A stretch of DNA of 64,000 nucleotides from Bradyrhizobium sp. LTSP849 (GTDB taxonomy: Bacteria; Pseudomonadota; Alphaproteobacteria; Rhizobiales; Xanthobacteraceae), in contig NZ_JYMR01000054.1 of NCBI RefSeq assembly GCF_000938255.1, positions 60,015 to 124,014 on the forward strand, written 5' to 3'. The translations under genes were made by a program, and so were the position numbers. Shown in pieces: positions 15,731-23,332 of the stretch. The number at the start of each line of letters is the position of its first letter. Position 1 is the first letter of the stretch. The notes under the pieces were generated by a model. That model was given only the letters and a program-made list of their open reading frames with translations, was not told the origin of the DNA and searched no databases.

Positions 15731-16333
15731 ATGGCGAAGAGGATAAGGGCGAGGGTTCAGGAGACCCGGCACGTTCGCCCGCACAACGACCTCGATGGCG
15801 CGGCCTTCTATCTCCAGAAGATCATCAGGGACAAGCTGGCGGCGAAGAACCAGGACGCGTTGTTCTATGACTGCATGGCTTGCTCGACCATGATCGCCTT
15901 CGCGTTCGAGGCTTATCTCAACTTCTTCGGCGCCGAACTCGTCGAGTCATGGGACGACTGGTGGAGCATCGACAAGAAGGAAAAGAAAGTGCTCAAGGCG
16001 CTGAAACTGAAGCCGAAGTGGAAGGTGCGGCCGTTCAGCAGCATGAAGGCGATGAAGGAGCTTCGTAACACCTTCGCTCACGCGAAGCCGCAGACCTTTG
16101 AGATGGATGAAGAGGTCATTGCCGAAGTCGGCGAGCTGGATGGCAAGCGTTACGACATCGGGCCGAAGTGGGAGAACTGCATGCCCGAGCCCGTTCTCGC
16201 CGCCTATGACGACCTGAAGGAAGTCTGGAAAGCAATGTTCGAGGCTTCAGGGCTGACGATGTTTGCAGCCATGGACCACGGTGACGGTGGCATAACCTTC
16301 ATTGAGAACGTGGAAGACAAGACTACGGCTTAA
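15731..16333 (+). CDS. HEPN-like helical protein
   Basis: 200 aa from ATG 15731 (MAKRIRARVQ); an upstream start at 15668 lies in poor coding sequence. It contains a helix with STMIAFAFEAYLNFFG and, at residues 112-117, RNTFAH in a KELRNTFAHAKP context. This again is the RNxxxH form of the HEPN signature. It is mostly alpha-helical and rich in Lys and Trp in the middle. No partner antitoxin is evident; neighbours on the opposite strand are H-NS-like genes. A role as an RNase or toxin is possible but unproven. Confidence 0.5.
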   Translation: MAKRIRARVQETRHVRPHNDLDGAAFYLQKIIRDKLAAKNQDALFYDCMACSTMIAFAFEAYLNFFGAELVESWDDWWSIDKKEKKVLKALKLKPKWKVRPFSSMKAMKELRNTFAHAKPQTFEMDEEVIAEVGELDGKRYDIGPKWENCMPEPVLAAYDDLKEVWKAMFEASGLTMFAAMDHGDGGITFIENVEDKTTA

Positions 16334-16508
16334 GCTTCCGGCTGAATCCGCGCCCTCGCGTCAGCAACAAACTCTTGGTTGCGACCACCTTGTCGCTGCA
16401 GAAAATGCACCGGCCTTCACTGCACCAGCCCGTCTCAATGTGTTCAAGGGCGTTTTGAAGTCTCTCTTCAGATATATCGACGATGCACCACCGTTCCGGC
16501 TCAGTCAT
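16323..16508 (-). CDS. Small cysteine-containing protein coupled to the H-NS-like gene
   Basis: 61 aa. The ATG at 16508 overlaps by ATGA the stop codon of the upstream H-NS-like gene read in its restored frame (stop at 16505-16507), which argues that it is a real coupled gene. It has Cys in MTEPERWCIVDI and a CxxxxCxxC cluster in TGWCSEGRCIFC that could hold zinc, followed by a basic tail GRGFSRKLKP. Function unknown. Its 3' end overlaps the convergent HEPN-like gene by 11 bases. Confidence 0.5.
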   Translation of the reverse strand: MTEPERWCIVDISEERLQNALEHIETGWCSEGRCIFCSDKVVATKSLLLTRGRGFSRKLKP

Positions 16509-16782
16509 GGCTTCACAATCAGGAACGCGTCCGGCTTCTGCTTCAGCGCCTTCATTTCCTCCCGCATCCAGCGCGGCATCGAGCCCCTGCCCGACCAGGT
16601 CAGCTTGCGGTCTTCCTTACTGCGATGGATGGGCTTTGGGTCCGCACGACGCCTGCGGCCTTCTTATCCAGCCGCTCGAAGCGTTTGAACTCCCGTTCCA
16701 TCATCTCGTCGTGCAGCTTGATGGCGTTAAGGTATAAGGTTTCTCTCAAACTCTTATCAGTTGGCGCGCCGGTCGATTTCAA
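16505..16782 (-). pseudogene. Second H-NS-like gene with a frameshift
   Basis: From ATG 16782 the frame encodes MKSTGAPTDKSLRETLYLN and a long charged helix (KLHDEMMEREFKRFERLDKK). Near 16655 the frame changes. The other frame gives a basic linker GRRRRADPKPIHRSKEDRK and the H-NS-type C-terminus LTWSGRGSMPRWMREEMKAL, ending DAFLIVKP at 16505. The motif W-S-G-R-G-x-x-P-x-W is the same DNA-binding signature as in the gene at 15354-15652. One indel therefore separates oligomerisation and DNA-binding halves. Two independently frameshifted H-NS-like genes within 1.5 kb is notable. Confidence 0.65.
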
Positions 16783-16841
16783 AGATTATAGCTCAACCAA
16801 ACAGCGCCACCCCGACATCTCTTCGGGCCGAACGTGGCCGA

Positions 16842-17534
16842 TCATCCGTCAATCTTTACCGCCGACAGCACCGTGACTGTGGTGAATTCGCGGGCACCTC
16901 GTGCTTCCATGAAGGCTTGTCTACCTTGTGCGGCTAACGCGCATCTCGTTTTTCTAGACTCCCTTCCAATATGCGAAGCTAGTACTTCGGCGTATTCGCA
17001 CTCGGGTTCTGTAGCAATTAGAATTGGATCATCGTAGTCGAACCATCTTAGTATCGATTCCACCGGCGTGCCTTCAAAAGGAATACTTGGAGCCTGAAGG
17101 CTCACGTCCACGATCAGTTCTCTGAAGACTCGCGAGGCCGTATCAAAAATCCCCGGAGACACGACGCCTATCGCTTGAAGAGTAATAATATCGAACAGCG
17201 GTCGCTTAACAACATCGGGCGCGTAAGTGATGGCCAGTTCAGTCAGATTTTTAAGAAGGCGCTTCGGCATTTTGTCTACGGTCAGGGATAGATCAATAAT
17301 GGCATCAAGATACTCTTCGCGAGTTTCTCGCCACCTTCCGTCATCGTAAGATGGATGAAAATATTCACGCGATATTTTGTTGACCCGCTGCTGGTCCACA
17401 AGGATGGCTTCAGCAAGTTTAAGGAAAAACCTTTTTATATCCTTGTGAGTGAGCGTCTCGGTTGTCTTCACGGCTTCCGCTTCGCGGCCCTGCATGACTT
17501 TTAGAGAATTCATCTTCGTAGAATCGTTGCCCAT
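16842..17534 (-). CDS. Hypothetical protein of the island
   Basis: 230 aa, ATG at 17534 with GGAGACAC upstream. No domain recognised. It is mostly helical in the first 110 residues (a KDIKRFFLKLAEAILVDQQR helix, then a Trp/Arg-rich turn) and more mixed later (DYDDPILIATEPECEYAEVL). The codon pattern is more AT-rich than that of the core genes, consistent with recent acquisition. The nearest gene lies 60 bases downstream, and no partner is obvious. Confidence 0.6.
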   Translation of the reverse strand: MGNDSTKMNSLKVMQGREAEAVKTTETLTHKDIKRFFLKLAEAILVDQQRVNKISREYFHPSYDDGRWRETREEYLDAIIDLSLTVDKMPKRLLKNLTELAITYAPDVVKRPLFDIITLQAIGVVSPGIFDTASRVFRELIVDVSLQAPSIPFEGTPVESILRWFDYDDPILIATEPECEYAEVLASHIGRESRKTRCALAAQGRQAFMEARGAREFTTVTVLSAVKIDG

Positions 17535-17839
17535 TTTCGTGTCTCCTTCATTCGGTCTTAAAGAGACCTTGCCACTGCGGGTTGGTCTCAGCTGACTATT
17601 TTACAAGTTTGTTTTCTCACGCTGCGAATGCGGTTCGCTCGCGGCTCCACCGTCAGAACGCGTGAAATGAAGCCGCGAGGCGCTGGCTTTGCGATCACGA
17701 CTAGATTTTGAGGACTGATTTTGGGTGGATGCACACTGATAAGAAAATTCTGAAACCTTATCAGTTGTGATGGTGCGATATTTCCATTGATCTTCGGCTC
17801 TGCCGCTCTAGAATCAAACATCAACGATTGCTGAGCGAC

Positions 17840-18415
17840 ATGTCGGGCAAGCAGGCTAAAATCCTATCGGCCGACCACATCGACGATCTCTTGTTTTTCG
17901 CCGAGCAGACGCGACACCCTCTTCGCAATCGGGTCATAGTGCTGCTCTCTGTCAAAGCCGGCCTGCGCGCCGCCGAGATAGCTAAGCTGACCTGGGACAT
18001 GGTTTTAACGCCCACGGGCGAGGTCGGCCAGAGTATTGAGGTCCGCGACGGTATCGCCAAAAAACGTAGCGGCCGACTCATTCCGATTCATGCCGACCTA
18101 CGTCTCGCTCTTGGCGATCTTCTTGTGTCAGGCTATCGCGAGGGCCCCATCATCCGCTCTGAGCGTGGCGGCGCAATGAGCCCAGAGAGCATTGTCGTTT
18201 GGTTTTACCGCAAGTTCGGCACCTTAGGCTTCGATGGCTGCTCATCCCATTCCGGCCGCCGCACTTTTATTACGAGAGCAGCACGCTCGGTTCATAATGC
18301 GGGCGGCTCATTGCGGGATGTACAGCTTCTTGCCGGCCATCGCTCGATTCAGACCACACAACGCTACATCGACGGCGATAGTGATGCGCAACGGAGGCTG
18401 ATATCGTTGATTTAG
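17840..18415 (+). CDS. Compact tyrosine recombinase
   Basis: 191 aa from ATG 17840 (MSGKQAKIL); a TTG at 17828 is also in frame. It is essentially only a catalytic domain. The first Arg is in AGLRAAEIAKLTW, then SGRRTFITR (H-x-x-R box), AGHRSIQTTQRYID (second His and the nucleophile Tyr). Full-length integrases of this class run 300-400 residues, so the core-binding SAM-like N-terminal domain is largely missing. A conserved gene of unknown function begins 35 bases downstream. The pair looks like a small mobile unit or an inversion/resolution system of the island. Confidence 0.8.
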   Translation: MSGKQAKILSADHIDDLLFFAEQTRHPLRNRVIVLLSVKAGLRAAEIAKLTWDMVLTPTGEVGQSIEVRDGIAKKRSGRLIPIHADLRLALGDLLVSGYREGPIIRSERGGAMSPESIVVWFYRKFGTLGFDGCSSHSGRRTFITRAARSVHNAGGSLRDVQLLAGHRSIQTTQRYIDGDSDAQRRLISLI

Positions 18416-18450
18416 CTATTCGGCCAAATGCTGCTCAGAGCGACAGCGTT

Positions 18451-19440
18451 TTGCGCAGTAAGCTCCAGCGACCGATCCAGATCATTAATCGAGTATGCGA
18501 GCTCGCTGGGTCGATAAACTTGATAGAGGACATCAAGGCGGATCTCGATGCGCACAATATCCAACAGGCCATCGACCAACGAAACACACCGCGGCTGTTT
18601 GACTGGCTAGTTACGAACTTCAGCTACCAAGGGGTCTCTGACGCGGTCGCCAGATCGTACCTCGACAAGCACGGAAGCGCGAGCTGGTCAGCAATACAGC
18701 GTGCGCTCCAACAGAACGTCTCCTGCCCTCGCTTGCGAAGCTATCGCAGTTTTCACGGATGTCGATACGACAAGACAAGTTTGACGTGCTCTGAGCCGGA
18801 ACACATCGAACGATGTCCGCTACCAAACCATAAACTGCGCAACGGGCGCCTCAATCAAACGGCTTACAGCTTCTTTCTCTTTGTCCGCGATATCGCAAAT
18901 AATGATCTCGTTGGCTGGATCAATCACCAGCTAACGGAGCAGCCATCGCTGTCGCCAACGTATCAAGATCCCCTTATCGCGCCGCTTCGCCACGTCTACG
19001 GCATATCGGACAAGATACTGTCGATGACCCTATCTTCGATTTTGCTAGGTGCTTCAAGCGGTCGGCCACATTGGTTTCAAGCCGGAGTCGACATGATCGC
19101 AATAGACACTCTCGTTCATAACTTTATGCATCGGACCGGAATTCTTGCTGAGAGTGGGCGGCCGCATACCTATGGGGTCGAATGCTACCGAGAGGGCGGC
19201 TGCGCTCAACTTATTAGATCCGTCGCCAGCAATATCAACGCTCAGCGCTTCAATTCGTCTTTTCCGATGACTTTTCCGCGTTTTGTGCAGCATGCGATTT
19301 GGCGGTTTTGCTCTGCCGAGGGCCTAAATTTCTGCAATGGCAACCGAATTGATGACCGAGCTGCGTGCCACCTGTTATTGCCAATTGTTCTCTTTATGTT
19401 CTCATTTAGTGCTAAAACCAGCTGCAAAACAGTTACTTAG
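18451..19440 (+). CDS. Conserved hypothetical partner of the compact recombinase
   Basis: 329 aa from TTG 18451, the first in-frame start after stops upstream. Residues about 100-125 hold several Cys and His (SCPRLRSY, HGCRYDK, CSEPEHIERCPLPNH) that resemble a zinc-binding knuckle. The centre is helical and the C-terminus hydrophobic. I believe relatives occur next to short tyrosine recombinases in other rhizobial genomes, so it may be an accessory recombination protein. That is memory-based and unverified. No strong ribosome binding site is seen, so it may depend on translation from the recombinase gene. Confidence 0.55.
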   Translation: MRSKLQRPIQIINRVCELAGSINLIEDIKADLDAHNIQQAIDQRNTPRLFDWLVTNFSYQGVSDAVARSYLDKHGSASWSAIQRALQQNVSCPRLRSYRSFHGCRYDKTSLTCSEPEHIERCPLPNHKLRNGRLNQTAYSFFLFVRDIANNDLVGWINHQLTEQPSLSPTYQDPLIAPLRHVYGISDKILSMTLSSILLGASSGRPHWFQAGVDMIAIDTLVHNFMHRTGILAESGRPHTYGVECYREGGCAQLIRSVASNINAQRFNSSFPMTFPRFVQHAIWRFCSAEGLNFCNGNRIDDRAACHLLLPIVLFMFSFSAKTSCKTVT

Positions 19441-19527
19441 GCCGATTGACTGAGTCAATACTTGTGCTAAGCTTTAGAAGTAGGCTTAAATACATTGGTC
19501 TACGATTCAATACCTGGAGATACTTCC

Positions 19528-19620
19528 ATGCCGAAATATAGGCTGCCAACGCGGCAGCAGGAATACATCGAACATTCAGTCGCAGAGCAAGGGGCCCCAT
19601 CGGGCCCCTTCTGCTTTTGA
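19528..19620 (+). CDS. Possible 30-codon leader peptide
   Basis: ATG 19528 follows CTGGAGAT with good spacing and opens a short frame (MPKYRLPTRQQEYIEHSV, ending GAPSGPFCF). Its last codons are the terminator-like hairpin at 19589-19617, and its stop is 11 bases before the next gene's ATG. It could be a leader whose translation affects the hairpin, or simply an accidental frame. Confidence 0.3.
   Translation: MPKYRLPTRQQEYIEHSVAEQGAPSGPFCF
19589..19617 (+). terminator. Intrinsic terminator or attenuator upstream of the 189-aa protein gene
   Basis: Perfect 9-bp stem AAGGGGCCC (19589-19597) and GGGCCCCTT (19602-19610) with a CATC loop, followed by CTGCTTTT. It lies only 15 bases before the next start codon. 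It therefore either ends upstream transcription or attenuates entry into the following gene. Confidence 0.6.
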
Positions 19621-19631
19621 GGGAGGCGAGC

Positions 19632-20201
19632 ATGACAAAGACAAACGACGCGACACCGCTTTTCGTCTTTGGGCTTGATGAAAATGGAAAACCTCGGGGA
19701 GCAAGGTTCTCCGAGGTGCGCGATGAAATCGTTAGCGCTGCGCTGAACATGAATTGCTGGGTCGTTCATCCCGCGGCGGAGGATTTCGTACCACACGGTA
19801 TGAAGCTCCCGCTCGGCCGACTTTACGCTAGCGGCCGCGCCTTCATCCCAAATATTCGAAAGGCGCTCTACGACAAACTTCTCTTGACCAAAAGCGAGAA
19901 TGCTCGGCGCCTCGAGAAAGAGAACTCGGCAGACTCCCCTCTGCCTGTCACAACGCACGCTAACGTACCGTGCGTCTCTCCCATCACTGCCGGTTTACCA
20001 AGAAATTGGGACGACATCGGTATTGGTCACATGGTTCTCATCCACGAGAGCGCAGAAGACGGTTGGTGGGAGACTGTCGTCGAGAACCGGGACGGCGAAA
20101 TCCTCACCCTAAGGTATCGCGATTTCCCTAAGGCGCCCCGAGCTATCCGACACATCCACGCAGTCGCCCTGGTCAATCCGGGTCCAGCCACAGTCTCGTA
20201 A
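19632..20201 (+). CDS. Hypothetical protein, conserved-looking
   Basis: 189 aa from ATG 19632 with GGGAGGCGAG just upstream. The N-terminal half (about 1-90) is an alpha/beta unit with an ARFSEVRDEIVSAALNM helix. The C-terminal half (about 120-185) is beta-rich, with a run that fits a small SH3-like barrel: IGIGHMVLIHES, GWWETVVENRDGEILTLRY. No catalytic motif seen. It is followed about 95 bases later by a DUF3768 gene on the same strand. Function unknown. Confidence 0.6.
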   Translation: MTKTNDATPLFVFGLDENGKPRGARFSEVRDEIVSAALNMNCWVVHPAAEDFVPHGMKLPLGRLYASGRAFIPNIRKALYDKLLLTKSENARRLEKENSADSPLPVTTHANVPCVSPITAGLPRNWDDIGIGHMVLIHESAEDGWWETVVENRDGEILTLRYRDFPKAPRAIRHIHAVALVNPGPATVS

Positions 20202-20295
20202 GAAAAAGCTCGTCGAGTTTGAGCCGATTGCCCGAACTCGACGTTCGTCAAGCCACCCCTTCCAAGATCCTCAAATCAATCTCTGGAGTTCAGCC

Positions 20296-20691
20296 ATGTC
20301 AGACAATGACAAGGGACGCATTCGTGCGCTTAATGATGACCTTCGACAAAACCTCCTAGGCGGAGGCGCCGTGATAACACCTGGCATCGCTGCAATGGGT
20401 TCTGCTGCCGTGCAACGCCTCGTACAAACACTAGCAGTATTTGACAATTTCTGTAACGCGAATGACCCGCATGGAGAGCATGATTTTGGCGCCTTTGAGT
20501 TTGAGGGCGTACGGGTCTTTTTCAAGATCGATTACTTCGACAAGACACTCACCTATCTTTCGCCAAATCCGGCGGATCCCACAGTGACCGAGCGTGTCAT
20601 GACATTGATGTTGGCGGACGAATACTGGCCCGGAACGGCTAGTCCGCCAGTAGCTTTACAAGCGGCACTGAAAGAGCTTCAGCAATCCTAG
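20296..20691 (+). CDS. DUF3768 protein
   Basis: 131 aa, full length for DUF3768. Family hallmarks are visible: RIRALNDDLRQ, an ITPGIAAM strand/turn, DNFCNANDPHGEHDFGAFE and VFFKIDYFDKTLTYLSPNPA, ending with ERVMTLMLADEYW. DUF3768 proteins are small and common on plasmids and islands of alphaproteobacteria. Their function is unknown, and the NDP-GEHDFG stretch is their most conserved part. CTGGAG lies upstream of the ATG. Its 3' end overlaps the convergent XRE regulator gene by 53 bases. Confidence 0.85.
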   Translation: MSDNDKGRIRALNDDLRQNLLGGGAVITPGIAAMGSAAVQRLVQTLAVFDNFCNANDPHGEHDFGAFEFEGVRVFFKIDYFDKTLTYLSPNPADPTVTERVMTLMLADEYWPGTASPPVALQAALKELQQS

Positions 20692-20848
20692 CCATCGCCA
20701 AAAGACTGGGATTGCGGCGCCCTCTCTCTATCCCACCGATGTACGTCAGGTCCAACTCGGACTCGAACGCCAATTTCTCTTGGGTCATGCGCCGTTGCTG
20801 CCGGATCCGACGGATATTTTTGCCAACAATCGCTCGCCAATCCTGCAT
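20639..20848 (-). CDS. XRE-family regulator, controller (C)-protein-like
   Basis: 69 aa, a single helix-turn-helix domain with almost no extra sequence. The HTH runs from RMTQEKLAFESELDLTYIGG to IERGRRNPSL, then IAEALSVPLVKL. This closely resembles controller proteins of restriction-modification systems, which are dimers of 70-100 aa. The ATG at 20848 sits inside the perfect palindrome TCCTGCA-TT-TGCAGGA (20841-20856). Upstream lie operator-like ATATAGTC repeats (20873-20900), so autoregulation is likely. No methyltransferase or cognate nuclease is adjacent. Confidence 0.8.
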   Translation of the reverse strand: MQDWRAIVGKNIRRIRQQRRMTQEKLAFESELDLTYIGGIERGRRNPSLLAMARIAEALSVPLVKLLAD

Positions 20849-20900
20849 TTGCAGGATGGAGCCCCACCGGGCATATAGTCTCTAGGGAATATAGTCCCTA
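20841..20900 (-). promoter_or_regulatory. Operator-like repeats upstream of the XRE gene
   Basis: Two direct repeats, ATATAGTCTCTA (20873-20884) and ATATAGTCCCTA (20889-20900), are offset by 16 bases. The second overlaps the inverted repeat TAGGGA-ATATAG-TCCCTA (20883-20900). Closer to the gene a second palindrome, TCCTGCATTTGCAGGA (20841-20856), covers the start codon. TATAGTC elements repeated at about 15-16 bases are typical of C-protein operators. Binding is inferred. Confidence 0.5.
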
Positions 20901-20955
20901 TCCTGCGATTTTCGTTCTTCCCCCGGAATCCCCGTCACAAGATGTGAGATCCCCT

Positions 20956-21834
20956 ATGCGTCTGATCATGCAGTTGATGCTTCTCTTCCTGCTCACGGCC
21001 CCCGAGGCGAGCGCCGAGACCGTGCGAATAAAATGGCTGACCTCGGATCGTTCAGCACCTTGGGTGCCGGGCAACGATTACATCGATGGATGGACCAAGA
21101 ACTTTATGGATGGCACCGTCGAAGAGCGCGGCAGAGTGCAGCAAGACGGCGAGCTTCTAGCCGAAATCATGTTTCCGAAGGACAAACAACTTCCAACGCC
21201 ATTCGTGATCATACTCCATGGTTGCAGCGGCATGAATAAGACTCTAAACGCTTGGGCCCAGGACTACGGCGGTAAGCTCTTGGCGGCCGGGTATGGGGTC
21301 CTAGTCCTCGACAGCTTCAAAACCCGCGGTTTAGGGCCGGACGGTATCTGCAGTGACCCCAGCCAACTTGGCTGGGCTCGGCGGCGGGCTGACGACGCGT
21401 ATGCGGCCTTGGACTATCTGCTCGCAAAGGGATTGGCTAAGCCCCAGCAGGTCTACGTCCTAGGTCGTAGCAATGGCGCCACGACCACTCTGATCATAAT
21501 GAATCAGATCGTTGGCCGCCTCCACGAGCACAAGTTCGCAGGAGGCTTCGCAATGCAGCCGTCATGCCTGTACATGAACAAGGTCGAATTCTACGGGCCC
21601 GTCCACTTCTTTCTCGCAGAGAAGGATGAGGCAACAAATCCCAAACTGTGCCTCGAAGCCGCCTCGTCTCGTCGGGCAATCCCAGTGACGACAAAGGTTT
21701 GGAAGGGCGCGTATCACGCCTACGAAGACCGCGAGCCCATTCATGTGTTTCACGGCTACCATGTAGGGTATAATCGTGAGGCATCAGAAGGTACGCTCAA
21801 ATCGATGCTAAGCGTCCTTAGCAGCGCGAGATAA
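20956..21834 (+). CDS. Secreted alpha/beta hydrolase, dienelactone-hydrolase-like
   Basis: 292 aa from ATG 20956; a GTG at 20944 is an alternative. The N-terminus is a Sec signal peptide (MRLIMQLMLLFLLTAPEASA) with cleavage after ASA. The mature protein has the hydrolase oxyanion motif HGCSGMN, the nucleophile elbow GRSNGAT and a C-terminal catalytic His in WKGAYHAYED. An Asp in FLAEKDEATNP could be the acid. Relatives act on esters or lactones in the periplasm. The substrate is unknown. It is cargo rather than a defence or transfer gene, and stands alone on the plus strand. Confidence 0.75.
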   Translation: MRLIMQLMLLFLLTAPEASAETVRIKWLTSDRSAPWVPGNDYIDGWTKNFMDGTVEERGRVQQDGELLAEIMFPKDKQLPTPFVIILHGCSGMNKTLNAWAQDYGGKLLAAGYGVLVLDSFKTRGLGPDGICSDPSQLGWARRRADDAYAALDYLLAKGLAKPQQVYVLGRSNGATTTLIIMNQIVGRLHEHKFAGGFAMQPSCLYMNKVEFYGPVHFFLAEKDEATNPKLCLEAASSRRAIPVTTKVWKGAYHAYEDREPIHVFHGYHVGYNREASEGTLKSMLSVLSSAR

Positions 21835-21909
21835 GGAAACGCCGCAGCCAGCGCTACGAATGTTCGAAACCTAATTTTCTCGTCGGCAACAGTCGAAGGC
21901 GAGGATGTT

Positions 21910-22368
21910 ATGTATATTGACGATTGTACCTTGGTCGGGTGTCCGCGTAATTTTCCAGCGGACGATTGGCGCGGCATACGGCAAGCCATCAGCTTGACGC
22001 GCGCCATGAAGCCCGGTTGTGTAGAGCCTTTGTATGGCTACTTAGCAACGCTTTATTCCATTTATCGTAGATGGCGATTGATCGGTTTTTCGAAGAAGCT
22101 TGCGCGCCGCATATCGCACAAATTTGCAATCGACGGACGAAATGCACATCGGGCCGCCTGGACCTTAGTCCAATCAACCCATCCAGATGCGGGGCGAAAG
22201 CAACACAGTCGGTGGACTAGGGTCCTAGAATTCGCCCACCAGTCGGACATCCCAGCCAAACAATTCTCCAGCTTCCTCAAAGCGAACGGCGGCATATCTG
22301 GCTGCGCTGCCTCAGCGGCTCTCCGCCGAAGAGGTTTCCGTAAGCCGTTACCAATTCCCCTATGGTGA
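21910..22368 (+). CDS. Hypothetical island protein
   Basis: 152 aa, ATG 21910. The central and C-terminal parts read like a genuine basic helical protein: RKQHSRWTRVLEFAHQ, then PAKQFSSFLKANGGISGCA. Similar segments (a SRW helix followed by GGIxGCA) occur, as I recall, in proteins encoded on rhizobial islands, with no known function. It ends 4 bases before the convergent HUH-like gene. The basic character would fit a DNA-binding role, which is speculative. Confidence 0.5.
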   Translation: MYIDDCTLVGCPRNFPADDWRGIRQAISLTRAMKPGCVEPLYGYLATLYSIYRRWRLIGFSKKLARRISHKFAIDGRNAHRAAWTLVQSTHPDAGRKQHSRWTRVLEFAHQSDIPAKQFSSFLKANGGISGCAASAALRRRGFRKPLPIPLW

Positions 22369-22372
22369 CAAG

Positions 22373-23332
22373 CTAGCGTCGAGGCTTTAGCGGCCTAGTT
22401 CGATGTCGTTTGCTAGCGCGCGAGGATTTCACAATTAATAGTTTTCGGGCCCTTCGTTTTTCCCGGCAACGAAATTTCTCCAGCGCGCGCGCTTTGGCGC
22501 CAGCCAAGAGGGCGACGCCCTCTCCTCCTGCAAACGCCAGATCGTCCAAGTAGAGCGACTGCATTATCTTGAACATCTTTACACGTTCTCCTGGCCGGAG
22601 CCTGGATTTACCCTGCTTAAATGCAGCCGCTACCTCGCCGCTGTCGTCGACTAGGGGATCCCCATCCGCCCCGGATAGGTCGCGGCGGCTGACCCTATAT
22701 GCGTTGTTTGGCGGTTTCAGAATGTAGCCAACCACACGAGGAAGCGTGCGCTGACGCACTCTCTGTATCTTGACTGCGGGAACGCCGGGTATAATTGCCC
22801 AGTATCTTCCGGCCTTTTCTAACGTCCGAAGCCGCGCGCTCAGTTTCCCACGTGAGCAGCCCCACACGAGGGCATGCGTATGCCAGAACATGCATCTTTT
22901 CTCGTTGAAGCGAACACCGGCCTGCAGATTAGTGTAGTAGGCAGGCTCTATGAAGCCGATGTGCGAAAATCCCCTCAAACCATATCGCAAACGCGTTTTT
23001 ATCTGCTCCAGATCCTCTTTGGTTGCGCTGGAAGTAACCAATCTCGCACACTCCAGATCAAGCAGGGTAACAAAGAAGATATTTCCTTTGTGGTAGACGC
23101 TGGACTCACTGCTGCAGAATAATTGCTCGACCTCATTACAAATTGCGGTTGCCCAAAGGACCCTTGACCAATGGTTTACTGCCAGTAGCTCCGGTCCGCG
23201 ACGTGCCTCCAGGCAACTACGATCACTAAACGTAATCTTTTTCTGAATTCGAGCCGACTGAAACGCGTCCTTCAGGGCGTCATCATACGCGTAGGACTGT
23301 TCAGCAAATTTTGTCTCGTGGAAGAGCGCCAT
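22373..23332 (-). CDS. HUH-Rep-like protein (putative rolling-circle initiator or relaxase-like)
   Basis: 319 aa. The centre contains CMFWHTHALVWG (residues near 150), an H-x-H pair between hydrophobic residues as in HUH endonucleases. About 50 residues later VVGYILKPP carries Tyr-x-x-Lys, which matches motif 3 of rolling-circle Rep proteins. The C-terminus is very basic (RCREKRRARKLL, KRHRTRPLKPRR), as expected for DNA binding. By family it would nick a DNA origin and bind it through the Tyr. It could replicate the excised island or a former plasmid. The assignment rests on these motifs only, and motif 1 is not clear. Confidence 0.5.
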   Translation of the reverse strand: MALFHETKFAEQSYAYDDALKDAFQSARIQKKITFSDRSCLEARRGPELLAVNHWSRVLWATAICNEVEQLFCSSESSVYHKGNIFFVTLLDLECARLVTSSATKEDLEQIKTRLRYGLRGFSHIGFIEPAYYTNLQAGVRFNEKRCMFWHTHALVWGCSRGKLSARLRTLEKAGRYWAIIPGVPAVKIQRVRQRTLPRVVGYILKPPNNAYRVSRRDLSGADGDPLVDDSGEVAAAFKQGKSRLRPGERVKMFKIMQSLYLDDLAFAGGEGVALLAGAKARALEKFRCREKRRARKLLIVKSSRASKRHRTRPLKPRR

